NCBI GenBank assembly: GCA_036013505.1
Contig: CP107851.1
Coordinates: forward strand, 6,160,501-6,224,500
DNA from: Streptomyces sp. NBC_00510
GTDB taxonomy: Bacteria; Actinomycetota; Actinomycetes; Streptomycetales; Streptomycetaceae
DNA: 64,000 nucleotides
Direction: 5' to 3'
Part shown: positions 56,613 to 64,000 of the stretch, in pieces
Layout of the letters: each line of letters starts with the position of its first letter
Numbering within the stretch: position 1 is the stretch's first letter
Position numbers and translations under genes: made by a program
Notes under the pieces: model-generated
Told to the model about the DNA's origin: nothing
Databases searched by the model: none
The model's input: the letters and a program-made list of their open reading frames with translations, nothing else

Positions 56613-56834
56613 ATGACTAAGCCTGCTGCACCGAAGCGTCATTTGCCCACCAGCCCCTTCAAGGCCCCGGTCGCGCCCGCTCCCAAGCACTTCGCGGTGG
56701 GCGACCAGGTCACGCACGACATTCACGGTCTCGGTCGGGTCGTCGACGTCGACGAGGGAACCGCGGTGATCGTGGATTTCGGCTCGGCGCAAATGCGGAT
56801 CTTGAGCCCGTACAGCAAGATGACCAAGCTGTAG
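56613..56834 (+). CDS. Small CarD-like/KOW-like protein
   Basis: 73 residues. APKHFAVGDQVTHDIHGLGR followed by VVDVDEGTAVIVDFGSAQMR has the F-x-VGD-x-V-x-H-x2-x-GLG-x-V pattern of the CarD/TRCF RNA-polymerase-interacting fold, but lacks the helical CarD tail. ATG with GGGGG just upstream. Divergent from rpoA with about 200 bases between, so they could share a regulatory region. Function unknown; a transcription-related role is suggested only by the fold-like pattern. Confidence 0.7.
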   Translation: MTKPAAPKRHLPTSPFKAPVAPAPKHFAVGDQVTHDIHGLGRVVDVDEGTAVIVDFGSAQMRILSPYSKMTKL

Positions 56835-56910
56835 GACCGCTGTGCCGGGTCTCGGCACGCCAGGGCCCTTCAGGGGGTCCTGTTTTACGAAAGGGAAACC
56901 TCTCATCGAT

Positions 56911-57087
56911 GTGACGTCGCTGTTCTCCGCCCCGGAAGGGCAACCCCGCGGTACCACCGCAGCGTCGCCGTCTCCGACGACGAACCCCTTCCAGGCCCCG
57001 GACTTCGGGGAAGACGAGACCTTCGCTCCCGAGGACGTAGAGGAGCCTGCCCCGGGCATGCGTGCCCCGCGGCCCAAGGGCAGGTAG
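56911..57087 (+). CDS. Possible small acidic/proline-rich protein
   Basis: 58-residue open frame, MTSLFSAPEGQPRGTTAASP onward, ending PGMRAPRPKGR, with an acidic middle (FGEDETFAPEDVEEP). GTG start; AAGGGA lies about 16 bases upstream, which is rather far. No family is recognised and composition is low-complexity. Short distance to the preceding CarD-like gene (76 bases) would allow cotranscription. I give it modest weight. Confidence 0.4.
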   Translation: MTSLFSAPEGQPRGTTAASPSPTTNPFQAPDFGEDETFAPEDVEEPAPGMRAPRPKGR

Positions 57088-57150
57088 CTCCCACGAGTGC
57101 CGGCGGTTCTGCCGGCACGCAGCGGGACGACCACGGAACCAGGCCCGGAC

Positions 57151-57951
57151 TCAGCCGCTGACGGATCCGCAGCTGAGGTTGACCACGGTTCCCGTGATGG
57201 CGCCCGCCCGGTCGGAGGCCATGAAAGCGGCCGTCTCCGCGACTTCGGCCAGCTTCGGCAGCCGGCGCAGCGCCGTGCCGCGTTCCATGTAGGCCTTCAC
57301 CGTGGGGCTGTCCTCGGGATCGGGCTCGGCGTCGTCGATCATGCCCCAGGACACCCAGGCCTCCGGGATGCCGTCCGGACGCAGGCAGACGACACGTACG
57401 CCGCGCGGTCCGACCTCACCGGCCAGGTGCCGGGAGAGCAGTTCCACGGCGCCGCAGGCGACACCGAAGCCCCCGGTGGCGTGGAAGCCCTGGTCCCGGC
57501 CGGAGAGGTGGGCTGCCGCCGTGGAGAAGGTCACGATGACGCCCGAGCCCTGTTCGGCCATGTACCGGGCCGCGGTCGTCGCGGTGACGAAGTTGGCGGT
57601 GGCCGCGGTGGTGATCGGCGTCAGGAAGTCGTCCACGGACATACCGGTCAGTGGCGTGCCCTGCAGGTCACCGCGGATGCTGACCGCGTTCACGGAGACG
57701 TCGAGCCGGCCCGTCGTCCGGACCACCTCGGCGGCGTGCCGCTCGACCGCCTCCCGGTCGAGCGCGTCGACCTGCGCGACGTCGGCCCGGCCGCCGGCGG
57801 ACTCGATTTCCTCGGCCAGCTCCTTCAGCCCGGCGAGCCTGCGACCGGTGAGGAAGACCCGTGCTCCCTCGCGGCCGAAGGTCCGGGCCACGGTCCGCCC
57901 GACCGCACCGCCCGCGCCGTAGACGACTGCGGTCTTGTGCTCCAGCAGCAT
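57151..57951 (-). CDS. SDR-fold protein lacking the catalytic Tyr/Lys
   Basis: Predicted 266 residues with a Rossmann fold: AVVYGAGGAVGRTVARTFGR (nucleotide loop), RVFLTGRRL, NAVSIRGD in place of the usual NNAG, and VTFSTAAAHLSG for the catalytic-Ser strand. Where YxxxK should stand the sequence reads DQGFHATGGFGVACGAVE, with no Tyr or Lys. The rest, LAGEVGPRGVRVVCLRPDGI and ASDRAGAITGTVVNLSCGS, is ordinary SDR. It is probably a non-catalytic or altered-function member that may still bind NAD(P). ATG start. Transcribed alone, converging with the small proteins upstream. Confidence 0.85.
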   Translation of the reverse strand: MLLEHKTAVVYGAGGAVGRTVARTFGREGARVFLTGRRLAGLKELAEEIESAGGRADVAQVDALDREAVERHAAEVVRTTGRLDVSVNAVSIRGDLQGTPLTGMSVDDFLTPITTAATANFVTATTAARYMAEQGSGVIVTFSTAAAHLSGRDQGFHATGGFGVACGAVELLSRHLAGEVGPRGVRVVCLRPDGIPEAWVSWGMIDDAEPDPEDSPTVKAYMERGTALRRLPKLAEVAETAAFMASDRAGAITGTVVNLSCGSVSG

Positions 57952-58158
57952 GTCCGGTCCCCCTGATCAGAGTCTGTTTGTCGATCGTGCGGGCACCTTA
58001 GACGCCGGTACTGACAGAGGGGCTCCCATGTGCGGTGGCCGTCGAATGCGTGTACGAGTCGCCTCCGGTTCCGGCGCGCCCGCGGAGCCGGCCGGAAGCG
58101 TGAGCGAGGTCGCCCGGGTACTCGTTTCCGCCCAGGGGTGGACGGCTGGCAAGATGGG

Positions 58159-58183
58159 GTGTTACTTGCCGGGGGGCGCGAAA
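58159..58183. repeat. Short direct repeat, left copy
   Basis: GTGTTACTTGCCGGGGG followed by GCGCGAAA. The right copy at 62151-62178 has the same two blocks with three bases between (AGG-type insertion). The two copies flank the TetR/MFS/NmrA module. Confidence 0.55.
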
Positions 58184-58287
58184 AGGCCCCTCACCAGCAG
58201 GTTTCCCGCCGATGAGGGGCCGTGTCAGGCAGCCTGGGCCGTGCCTGGGCCGTCGTCGGTTCTGCCGGCGGCCCGGTACATGCTGCG

Positions 58288-58361
58288 GAACGCGGCAGCC
58301 GGAGGCAGGACGGGGCCGCCTGTCGCGGGGTCTCCTGGCAGGCCGACTAAGGTCTGGCCCG
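58288..58361. repeat. About 80-bp dispersed repeat, copy 2
   Basis: Reverse-complement partner of 34290-34371, about 85% identical by eye. Confidence 0.65.
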
Positions 58362-58431
58362 AATTTCTGGAGCGGGTGTCGCCCCTGCAAGTTGAGCCCG
58401 TCTCGGGGTCGGCTCTAGGCCGTTGGCTCGG

Positions 58432-59025
58432 TCACTGCGCTACGGCCGTGTCGGACCGTCCGCTGACGTTCTTGGCGAGAGCGGTGCGTGCGGCCTGCAG
58501 TAGCTCTTCGGAGATCGGGTTGCCCCGGGTGGCGCGGGCAAGGACAAGGGCACCGACCATGGTGCAGAGCTGGGCCATGCCGTCGTCGTCGCCGGTGGCC
58601 AGCCGAGCGGCGCGGTTCCGTACACCCTTGATGTAAGCCTGCTGGGAGCGGGCGGCCTGGTCGAAGTCGCGCCCCAGGTCGGCGGCGAATCCGGAGACGG
58701 GGCAGCCGTCGCCGGCGTGATCGCGGTGCCAGATCGAGAGGTACTGCTCGATCAGCGTCCTGCGGGCGGCCTCGGGGTCCTCGGTCTGTTCCTCGGGCGT
58801 CACCGGTGAGTGCGCCGCCGGATCCGCGAAGGCGTGGGCGATGGCGGTGTCGACCAGGTCCTCCTTGGAAGTGAACTGCTTGTAGAACGCGCCATGGGTG
58901 AGCCCGACGGCTTTCATCAGGTCGGCGATGCTGACCGCGGTGCCCTTCTCACGGAACATCCGGGAGGCGGTGGCCACGACGTGCTGCCGGTTCTCCTGTG
59001 CTTGCGCCTTGGACACGCGGCCCAC
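58432..59025 (-). CDS. TetR-family repressor, divergent from MFS exporter
   Basis: Predicted 197 residues. Helix-turn-helix SIADLMKAVGLTHGAFYKQF with the preceding VVATASRMFREKGTAV. The C-terminal domain includes GCPVSGFAADLGRDFDQAAR, typical of the subgroup of TetR proteins with a short Cys-Pro loop that often controls efflux or aldehyde/quinone responses. ATG start. It is divergent from the MFS exporter with 186 bases between, AT-rich around 59054-59095, where operator and promoters must lie. Inducer unknown. Confidence 0.92.
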   Translation of the reverse strand: MGRVSKAQAQENRQHVVATASRMFREKGTAVSIADLMKAVGLTHGAFYKQFTSKEDLVDTAIAHAFADPAAHSPVTPEEQTEDPEAARRTLIEQYLSIWHRDHAGDGCPVSGFAADLGRDFDQAARSQQAYIKGVRNRAARLATGDDDGMAQLCTMVGALVLARATRGNPISEELLQAARTALAKNVSGRSDTAVAQ

Positions 59026-59211
59026 GGAATCACCCTCCTCGAATGGCTGTCACTTGTCATCTATCTTAACGTGTGTTTAGTTGTATTGCGACAGCTATTT
59101 TGCGTCGACGGGATCCCGGCAGGTCATGCAGGGCCCTGAGCTGTCTCCCTGCCCGAGGCCGGCGGCGTCCGTCCCGCAATCGCAGCACTACCGAAAGCAC
59201 TGGAGACCTCT
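59026..59211. promoter_or_regulatory. Divergent promoter region of TetR and MFS genes
   Basis: AT-rich core ATCTATCTTAACGTGTGTTT (59060-59079) with TTGTCA at 59054-59059 as a -35 candidate for the rightward gene. No exact palindrome was found, so the operator is not defined. Confidence 0.4.
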
Positions 59212-60846
59212 GTGGCGCCACCGCCCACCCCCACCGAGTCCTCGGCACCCGCGGAGCCCCCGTCGCCCGTGCCGCCTGCCCAGCGACGGAGCGTTTCCGA
59301 GGCGGTCCACCGCCGGCGCTGGGCGACCCTGGTCGTGCTGTCGTGCAGCCTCTTGGTGGTGATGCTGGACAACTCGATCCTCAACGTGGCGATGAAGGTC
59401 ATTGCCGAGCCGGCTCCCGCCGGACTCGGTTCCACCCAGAGCCAGTTGGAGTGGGCGGTCAACTCCTACACGCTGGTCTTCGCCGGGCTGCTCTTCACTG
59501 CGGGCCTGCTCGGTGACCGGCTCGGCCGCAAGAAGGTGCTGCTCTTCGGCATGCTGGTGTTCGGTGCGGGATCCGCGCTGTCCGCGTTGTCGGACTCCTC
59601 CGGGCAGCTCATAGCCTTCCGCGCCGTTATGGGCTTCGGCGGCGCCTTCATCCTGCCCGCCACCCTCGCGATCATCATGAACGTTTTCGAGCGCGAGGAG
59701 CAGCCCAAGGCCATCGGCATATGGACCGGTGTGGTCGGTTTCGCCATCGCCGCCGGCCCGATCGCGGGTGGCATCCTGCTGGAGCACTTCTGGTGGGGCT
59801 CGGTCTTCCTGGTCAATGTGCCGATCGTGCTCGCCGCCCTGGTCGCGATGGTGGCGATCGTCCCCGACTCCAAGGACCCCGGGCCCGGCAGGCTCGACCC
59901 GGTCGGCGTGCTGCTGTCGATCGCCGGTCTGGCGCTGCTGGTCTACGGCATCATCAAGGGCGGTCAGCTGGGCGACTTCACCCGGCCCGAGGTCTGGGTG
60001 ACGATCCTCGGCGGTCTGGCGCTCCTGGCCGGATTCGTGGCGTACGAGGCCCATAGCGATCATCCGGCCCTCGACGTCGCCTACTTCCGCAACCGGCGGT
60101 TCTCGGCGTCCGTCGCCGCCATCGGCCTGGTCTTCTTCGCCCTCATGGGCGTCACGTTCTTCAGCGTCTTCTACAACCAGAGCGTTCGCGGCTACAGCGT
60201 CCTGCAGTCCGGTCTTCTCGTGCTGCCGCTGGCCGCCTCCCAGATGTTCTTCGCCCCGCGGGCCCGGCTGGTCGTCAACCGCTTCGGCGCCCGAGCCGTG
60301 TGCGCTACCGGCCTGGTCCTGACCGCCGTGTCCTTTGCCGGCTTTTTGGTGCTCGGCCAGGACACCCCCATCTGGGTACTGGAGGTGCTGTTCTTCCTGA
60401 TGGGCGCGGGGATGGCCCATGTGATGCCGCCCGCCACCGTCATGATCATGTCGTCGCTGCCGAGACAGAAGGCCGGCTCGGGATCGGCGGTCAACAACAC
60501 CTTCCGGCAGGTCGGCGGCGCCATGGGGGTCGCCGTGCTGGGGTCGCTGCTGTCCACCACCTATCGCAACGGTATCGACGGCCACCTGGGTGTACTGCCC
60601 GCCTCCGACCGGCATGCCGCAGGTGAATCCCTCCAGGCCACCCTGACTGTCGCCGAGAAGCTCGGACCGGTCGGCAGGGCGCTGGTGCGGCCCGCGAAGG
60701 ACTCTTTCATCCATGCCATGCACCTCACCGCCCTAGGGTCGGCGGCCGTCGCCCTGGTCGGTGCCCTGGTCGTGCTCGCCTTCCTGCCGGGCAAGGATGC
60801 CGCTGAGGCCGTCGCCAGTGACAAGTCCCGGCGCCGGACCGTCTGA
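59212..60846 (+). CDS. MFS drug exporter, DHA2 (14-helix) family
   Basis: Predicted 544 residues with about 14 hydrophobic helices. Motifs: VVLSCSLLVVMLDNSILNVA (motif D-like start), LLGDRLGRKKVLLFGMLVFG (motif A), AIGIWTGVVGFAIAAGPIAGG (motif C, GPIxGG) and a later GSGSAVNNTFRQVGGAMGVA. These are features of EmrB/QacA-type proton-driven exporters of drugs and dyes. GTG start with GGAGA nine bases upstream. It is controlled presumably by the divergent TetR and is followed after about 190 bases by an NmrA-like gene, which may share its transcript. Confidence 0.93.
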   Translation: MAPPPTPTESSAPAEPPSPVPPAQRRSVSEAVHRRRWATLVVLSCSLLVVMLDNSILNVAMKVIAEPAPAGLGSTQSQLEWAVNSYTLVFAGLLFTAGLLGDRLGRKKVLLFGMLVFGAGSALSALSDSSGQLIAFRAVMGFGGAFILPATLAIIMNVFEREEQPKAIGIWTGVVGFAIAAGPIAGGILLEHFWWGSVFLVNVPIVLAALVAMVAIVPDSKDPGPGRLDPVGVLLSIAGLALLVYGIIKGGQLGDFTRPEVWVTILGGLALLAGFVAYEAHSDHPALDVAYFRNRRFSASVAAIGLVFFALMGVTFFSVFYNQSVRGYSVLQSGLLVLPLAASQMFFAPRARLVVNRFGARAVCATGLVLTAVSFAGFLVLGQDTPIWVLEVLFFLMGAGMAHVMPPATVMIMSSLPRQKAGSGSAVNNTFRQVGGAMGVAVLGSLLSTTYRNGIDGHLGVLPASDRHAAGESLQATLTVAEKLGPVGRALVRPAKDSFIHAMHLTALGSAAVALVGALVVLAFLPGKDAAEAVASDKSRRRTV

Positions 60847-61037
60847 TCCCGACGGTGATCCCGAACCATCCCCGCGAGACACCGGAGGCGACCACCTCCA
60901 CGGGGCATCTCCGCAGTGCCGCTGCCGACACCGGGGAACTCCGCGGCACGTCGATCCGGAACCCCTCGCTGCCAGCTCTGTTGACGCTCTGATCACACCA
61001 CCACTCGCCTAATCCATTCTCCGAAGGAGATCGACTG

Positions 61038-61940
61038 ATGGTTGCCGACAACCTTGTTCTCATCCCCGGTGCCGGCGGTGTGGGCCGCACGGTCTTCGAT
61101 CAATTGAGGGCTCAGCACGTGCCCGTGCGTTTCATGGTCCGTCGTGAGGACGAGCGTGCGGCCGAACTGCGGGCGCTCGGCGCAGAGGTTGTCATCGGCG
61201 ACCTGACCCGGCCGGAGACGGTGGCGGCCGCACTGCAGGGCGTGACGCGGATGTACTTCGCGATGCGCGTGTCGCCGGACCACCTTCTGGCGGCAACCGT
61301 GGTGGCCTCCGTCGCGAAGGCGTACGGGAAGCTGGAGGCACTGGTCGACTTGTCGCAGATGACGGTGTCGCAGATGACCGCCACCAGCACCGCGGAGTCG
61401 CACCAGCAGCGGCTGCACTGGCTGGCGGAGCAGGTACTGAACTGGTGCGGTCTGCCCGTGGTGCACATCCGGCCGACGGCATTCCTGGACACCCCGCTCT
61501 TCACCACGATGGCGGCACGGTCGATCCAGGAGAACGGCACCATCGCGCTTCCGTTCGGCGCCGGACGGACCTCGCCGGTTGCCGTGGATGACGTCGCCCG
61601 GGTCATCGCCACCGTGCTCCGCGATCCGGCACCGCACATCGGGCAGGTCTACGAGCTCACCGGGCCGCGCTCGGTGGATATGACGGAGCTGGCCGAGGAG
61701 TTCTCGCGGGCGCTGGGCCGTCCGGTGTCCTATGTGGACGTGCCCCCGGAGAGGTGGGAGGCCCAGCTTCCGAAGCTGGGGATGCCGCCGCACCTCGAAC
61801 AGCACGTCGCGACCATGGCCCAACTTCACCGGGACAACCGCTACAACCGGACCGCCGGCGGTGTCGAGCGCGTGACGGGCACACCACCCCAGTCGATCGA
61901 GGGGTTCGTGACCGCCCGAAAGGACTTCTACCTGGGCTAA
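61038..61940 (+). CDS. NmrA-like NAD(P)-binding protein
   Basis: Predicted 300 residues, atypical SDR. The glycine loop is LVLIPGAGGVGRTVFDQLRA, followed by VRFMVRREDERAAELRALGA and EVVIGDLTRPETVAAALQGV, the usual pattern of NmrA/quinone-oxidoreductase-like proteins that read or use NADP(H). It has no YxxxK pair. The substrate-binding C-terminal region contains YVDVPPERWEAQLPKLGMPP. ATG with AAGGAGATCG upstream. Together with the TetR and the MFS exporter it could form a redox or antibiotic detoxification module. Confidence 0.9.
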   Translation: MVADNLVLIPGAGGVGRTVFDQLRAQHVPVRFMVRREDERAAELRALGAEVVIGDLTRPETVAAALQGVTRMYFAMRVSPDHLLAATVVASVAKAYGKLEALVDLSQMTVSQMTATSTAESHQQRLHWLAEQVLNWCGLPVVHIRPTAFLDTPLFTTMAARSIQENGTIALPFGAGRTSPVAVDDVARVIATVLRDPAPHIGQVYELTGPRSVDMTELAEEFSRALGRPVSYVDVPPERWEAQLPKLGMPPHLEQHVATMAQLHRDNRYNRTAGGVERVTGTPPQSIEGFVTARKDFYLG

Positions 61941-62150
61941 ACCACCCAGGCCAAGGTCGGCCCCGGGGCGACTGATGCCACGGGGTCGGCCGTGCCCCAA
62001 CCTTGACTACCGGACCAGCTCTCACGCCGCCGCGTCCCTATCGGTCGTTGGCAAGCGAAGGACCGCTGCCGGTACGGAGGACGCACCAAGGACGGCAGCG
62101 GGATCGCTGTGAGGGCATGCGTAAGCGGACGGACGAAGCCAATATCGAAC

Positions 62151-62178
62151 GTGTTACTTGCCGGGGGAGGGCGCGAAA
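62151..62178. repeat. Short direct repeat, right copy
   Basis: GTGTTACTTGCCGGGGG, then AGG, then GCGCGAAA; partner of 58159-58183. It lies in the 345-base gap between the NmrA-like and VOC genes, which otherwise shows no gene. Confidence 0.55.
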
Positions 62179-62285
62179 GCCGCGCGCTCCGACGCGGGGT
62201 CGGTCCCCGCTTGAACCGACCTCGGCTTCCGGCTGTCTCTCCCCTGGCAGCATGCCGGCGATCGCCATCCAGCCGAGGAGAGCCA

Positions 62286-62654
62286 GTGCCTGCAACAATC
62301 GAGCTTGCCGCCATCACTGTGGACTGCGCAGATCCTGCTCCGATGGCCAACTTCTATATAGCGGCGGCCGATGGTGAACTCGTCCGAGAGGATGCCGACT
62401 CGGCTTGGGTCAAGATCGCAGGAACGTTGTGGATCTTCCGCAGGGTCGAGGACTACGTGGCCCCGTCCTGGCCCTCGCGCGCTGTACCGCAGCAGATGCA
62501 CGTGGAGTACTGCGTCGACGACATCGTTGCAGCTGAGGAGAAGTTGACCGCCTTCGGCGCCACGACGGCCGAGTACCAGCCAAACCGCGCGGGCGGACTG
62601 GTGGTGATGCTCGACCCGGCCGGACACCCCTTTTGCATCGGTAGCCGGGGATGA
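62286..62654 (+). CDS. VOC-family (glyoxalase-like) protein
   Basis: Predicted 122 residues with a single vicinal-oxygen-chelate fold: IELAAITVDCADPAPMANFY, VEYCVDDIVAAEEKLTAFGA, VVMLDPAGHPFCIGS. The last segment is the usual closing strand. Such proteins bind metals or small hydrophobic ligands and include resistance proteins, isomerases and dioxygenases; the activity is not predictable here. GTG start with GAGGAGAG upstream. Confidence 0.85.
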   Translation: MPATIELAAITVDCADPAPMANFYIAAADGELVREDADSAWVKIAGTLWIFRRVEDYVAPSWPSRAVPQQMHVEYCVDDIVAAEEKLTAFGATTAEYQPNRAGGLVVMLDPAGHPFCIGSRG

Positions 62655-62720
62655 GCGACCCAGATGCGTGCGCTGGATCTGCGATACGCCTTGTACCGAA
62701 ACAAGACGATCACGCAGTGG

Positions 62721-62851
62721 CGCGGTAAGAGTTTCTCTACTTCATCAAGGCACCCGGCGTCGCTCACACTCCGCCGGGCGCGCGGCCGACTCCCGGCCGC
62801 GCCCACGCTCCTGCCTCCGTCCCGCTCGGCGCGCCGTCCGCCGCCGCGCGC
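62721..62851. repeat. About 130-bp dispersed repeat, copy 2
   Basis: Reverse complement of 40474-40603 with scattered mismatches. It starts 67 bases after the VOC gene. The 40474 copy likewise abuts a gene end. Confidence 0.75.
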
Positions 62852-63402
62852 TCACATAGGTAGGCCGAGGGGCGTGAGGTCAGAATGCGGTGGCTGGGGC
62901 GGCCGGCGCTCCGAGGCTTTACGCAGCCACCATGGGGCGAGCCTCGAAGATCGAGGCCCACATCGGGCTATTGCGGGCAGGCAAGGAGCCAGCCCGATTC
63001 GCGGCCAGCGTACGGGCCCCGATCTCTCGCCCCATGGCAGCTCCCGCGCAAACCCTCTCCGCGCCGTCCGCACGGATTGGTGCCGGTCTCGGGAGGGGAG
63101 CGGGGTTGATCGCCAGGTAGTCGGACAGCTGGCGCACCACGGTGTGGGCTCTTGGCGCCGGGGTCGTGCTCCTGATCGCCACCCGCGACGTCTACAGGCA
63201 GGTGCGGATCCGCAGAGATCGCACCTGAGACCGCGTTTGAGATCTGCCGTGCTGATGGCGGATCCCGGAGCGATTCCGGTGGGTCAGGTCGCTTGGGGGT
63301 GTGGCGATCCCGCCCCGTACCCGAGGTCGACTGACCGGGGGCACGGGGCGGTCACGCCTGCGATGGACTCATCTAGCTATGCGCCGGATGAGGACTGATC
63401 GC
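62852..63402. other. Gene-poor stretch with a possible broken reading frame
   Basis: One frame from 62890 reads about 112 codons with a single in-frame TAG at 63118. Its last part, TTVWALGAGVVLLIATRDVY followed by a basic tail, looks like a membrane helix. It may be a decayed gene, but no family is recognised and I do not call it. Confidence 0.3.
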
Positions 63403-64000
63403 TTAGTCGCAGGATGTTTGCCGAGGCATGAGCGGCGCGCGCCACTCCCAAAGGCAATCCCAGTCCTCGTCATCCTTGTCGTGGCTGCCGTGATGGTGTG
63501 GGAGACAGGAGCCACAAGGGTGGTCGTCCTCGTCCGGGTAGTCGCCGTGGTCCGGGTATCCGGGCCCGGCGGGTCCGGGAGGCCCGGGAGGCCCGGGAGG
63601 CCCGGCGGGTCCAGCGGGCCCGGGGGCGCCGGGAGCACCGGGAGCGCCGTCAGTACCGGGGGCGCCGGGGGCACCGGGGGCACCGTCAGCGCCGGGGGCA
63701 CCGGGGGCACCGGGGGCACCGTCAGCGCCGGGAGCGCCGGGAGCGCCGGGAGCACCGTCAGTACCGTCAGTACCGTCAGTACCGTCAGTACCGTCAGTAC
63801 CGGGAGCGCCGGGAGCGCCGGGAGCGCCGGGAGCGCCGGGAGCGCCGGGAGCGCCGGGAGCGCCGGGAGCACCGGGAGCACCGGGGGCGCCGGGAGCGCC
63901 GGGGGCGCCGGGAGGCCCGGGCGGGCCAGAAGGCTCGGGCGGGGGGATGACTCCGCAGGCCCGCCGCGTGATGGTGTTGCTGTCCAGCGTAACTGCGCCA
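63403..64000 (-). CDS. Collagen-like repeat protein with Cys/His/Asp-rich tail (N-terminus outside window)
   Basis: On the minus strand one frame is open from the window edge to TAA at 63403-63405. It begins with VTLDSNTITRRACGVIPPPE, then about 120 residues of Gly-X-Y triplets (GPP, GAP, GTD, GAD). It ends in a polar tail: YPDHGDYPDEDDHPCGSCLP, then HHHGSHDKDDEDWDC. Gly-X-Pro runs form collagen triple helices in bacteria, often as surface stalks. The tail could bind metal. The start and any signal peptide lie beyond the right edge. The GTACCGTCA and GCCGGGAGC nonamer tracts at 63560-63920 are the coding repeats and could vary by slippage. Confidence 0.8.
   Translation of the reverse strand, partial: GAVTLDSNTITRRACGVIPPPEPSGPPGPPGAPGAPGAPGAPGAPGAPGAPGAPGAPGAPGAPGAPGTDGTDGTDGTDGTDGAPGAPGAPGADGAPGAPGAPGADGAPGAPGAPGTDGAPGAPGAPGPAGPAGPPGPPGPPGPAGPGYPDHGDYPDEDDHPCGSCLPHHHGSHDKDDEDWDCLWEWRAPLMPRQTSCD
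63560..63920. repeat. Nonamer tandem repeats encoding collagen triplets
   Basis: Multiples of nine bases: GGGAGCGCC, GGGGGCACC-type units, and a run of GTACCGTCA repeats at about 63756-63800. All stay in frame with the minus-strand Gly-X-Y reading. Confidence 0.85.

Larger units (their letters stand above)
57952..58431. other. Gene-free stretch with repeats
   Basis: Contains GTGTTACTTGCCGGGGG-GCGCGAAA (58159-58183, direct partner at 62151-62178). Next is a hairpin GGCCCCTCA/TGAGGGGCC (about 58184-58221). The second copy of the 80-bp dispersed repeat lies at 58288-58361. No gene is supported; an older mobile insertion is likely. Confidence 0.55.

Noticed and set aside
62890..63228. Reading frame with one amber codon and a C-terminal hydrophobic helix
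   Set aside because: No ribosome site, no recognisable family; kept only as a note in the gap entry.
63369..63881. Minus-strand frame encoding Leu-Pro-Ala repeats
   Set aside because: It is the out-of-frame reading of the collagen-like gene; the Gly-X-Y frame is open to the window edge and has sensible flanks.
63560..63920. Regular short repeats that could suggest a CRISPR array
   Set aside because: Units are contiguous nonamers without unique spacers and keep a Gly-X-Y frame on the minus strand.

Overview
The window is high-GC DNA with strong GGAGG ribosome-binding sites, frequent GTG starts and ATGA/GTGA stop-start overlaps. Its gene content (GntR/NUDIX/FtsK-type integrative element, class E sorting signals, thioester surface protein) is typical of Streptomyces or a close relative. 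The species cannot be named from this sequence alone.

Chromosomal left arm (1-31435). A LacI-type regulator cut by the window edge is followed by a RecD2-like helicase, citrate synthase, a short-chain dehydrogenase, a DedA-type membrane protein, a divergent TetR/MMPL-exporter pair, a small HTH protein, a divergent TetR/M3-peptidase pair and a small membrane protein. From 14578 to 31172 lies one long, tightly coupled gene set: a small basic protein with a duplicated motif, PstC- and PstA-like permeases, three secreted or membrane-anchored PstS-like binding proteins, four secreted proteins sharing a two-cysteine module, a sortase-like protein that has lost its catalytic His and Cys, a PstB-like ATPase and a flavoprotein. 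One of the four secreted proteins carries a WxL-like C-terminus; another joins a WxL-interacting-type ectodomain to a second secreted module through an internal signal-peptide-like segment. I read this as a Pst-derived transporter merged with a WxL-like cell-surface assembly. It is the best candidate here for an undescribed system.

Integrative element (31436-49293). An 84-bp near-identical repeat lies at both ends. At the right end it includes the 3' part of an intact tRNA-Arg(TCT); at the left it carries only the tRNA 3' fragment. Between the repeats is an actinomycete integrative and conjugative element of pSAM2 type: Pif-like NUDIX protein, KorSA-like GntR repressor with repeated 16-bp operators, FtsK-like Tra protein, Spd-type spread proteins, rolling-circle Rep, Xis and Int. 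Its left half is an accretion zone. It holds a YVTN beta-propeller gene truncated by a transposase relic, a dead integrase tail, three tRNA-Val(TAC) 3' fragments that delimit small cassettes, a HEPN protein next to an EVE/SRA-like/PD-(D/E)xK protein (probable modified-DNA restriction), an orphan Imm53-type immunity protein and a GNAT acetyltransferase.

Chromosomal right arm (49294-64000). Two linked dynamin-like/YfjP-like GTPases, an SSB, a thioester (Cys-Gln) surface protein with an LAETG anchor, a complete rpoA lying outside any ribosomal protein cluster, two small conserved-looking proteins, an SDR-fold protein without its catalytic Tyr/Lys, a TetR/MFS/NmrA-like module flanked by short direct repeats, a VOC-family protein and a collagen-like protein running off the right edge. 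Two dispersed repeats (about 130 bp and about 80 bp) occur once in the integrative element and once, inverted, in this arm.
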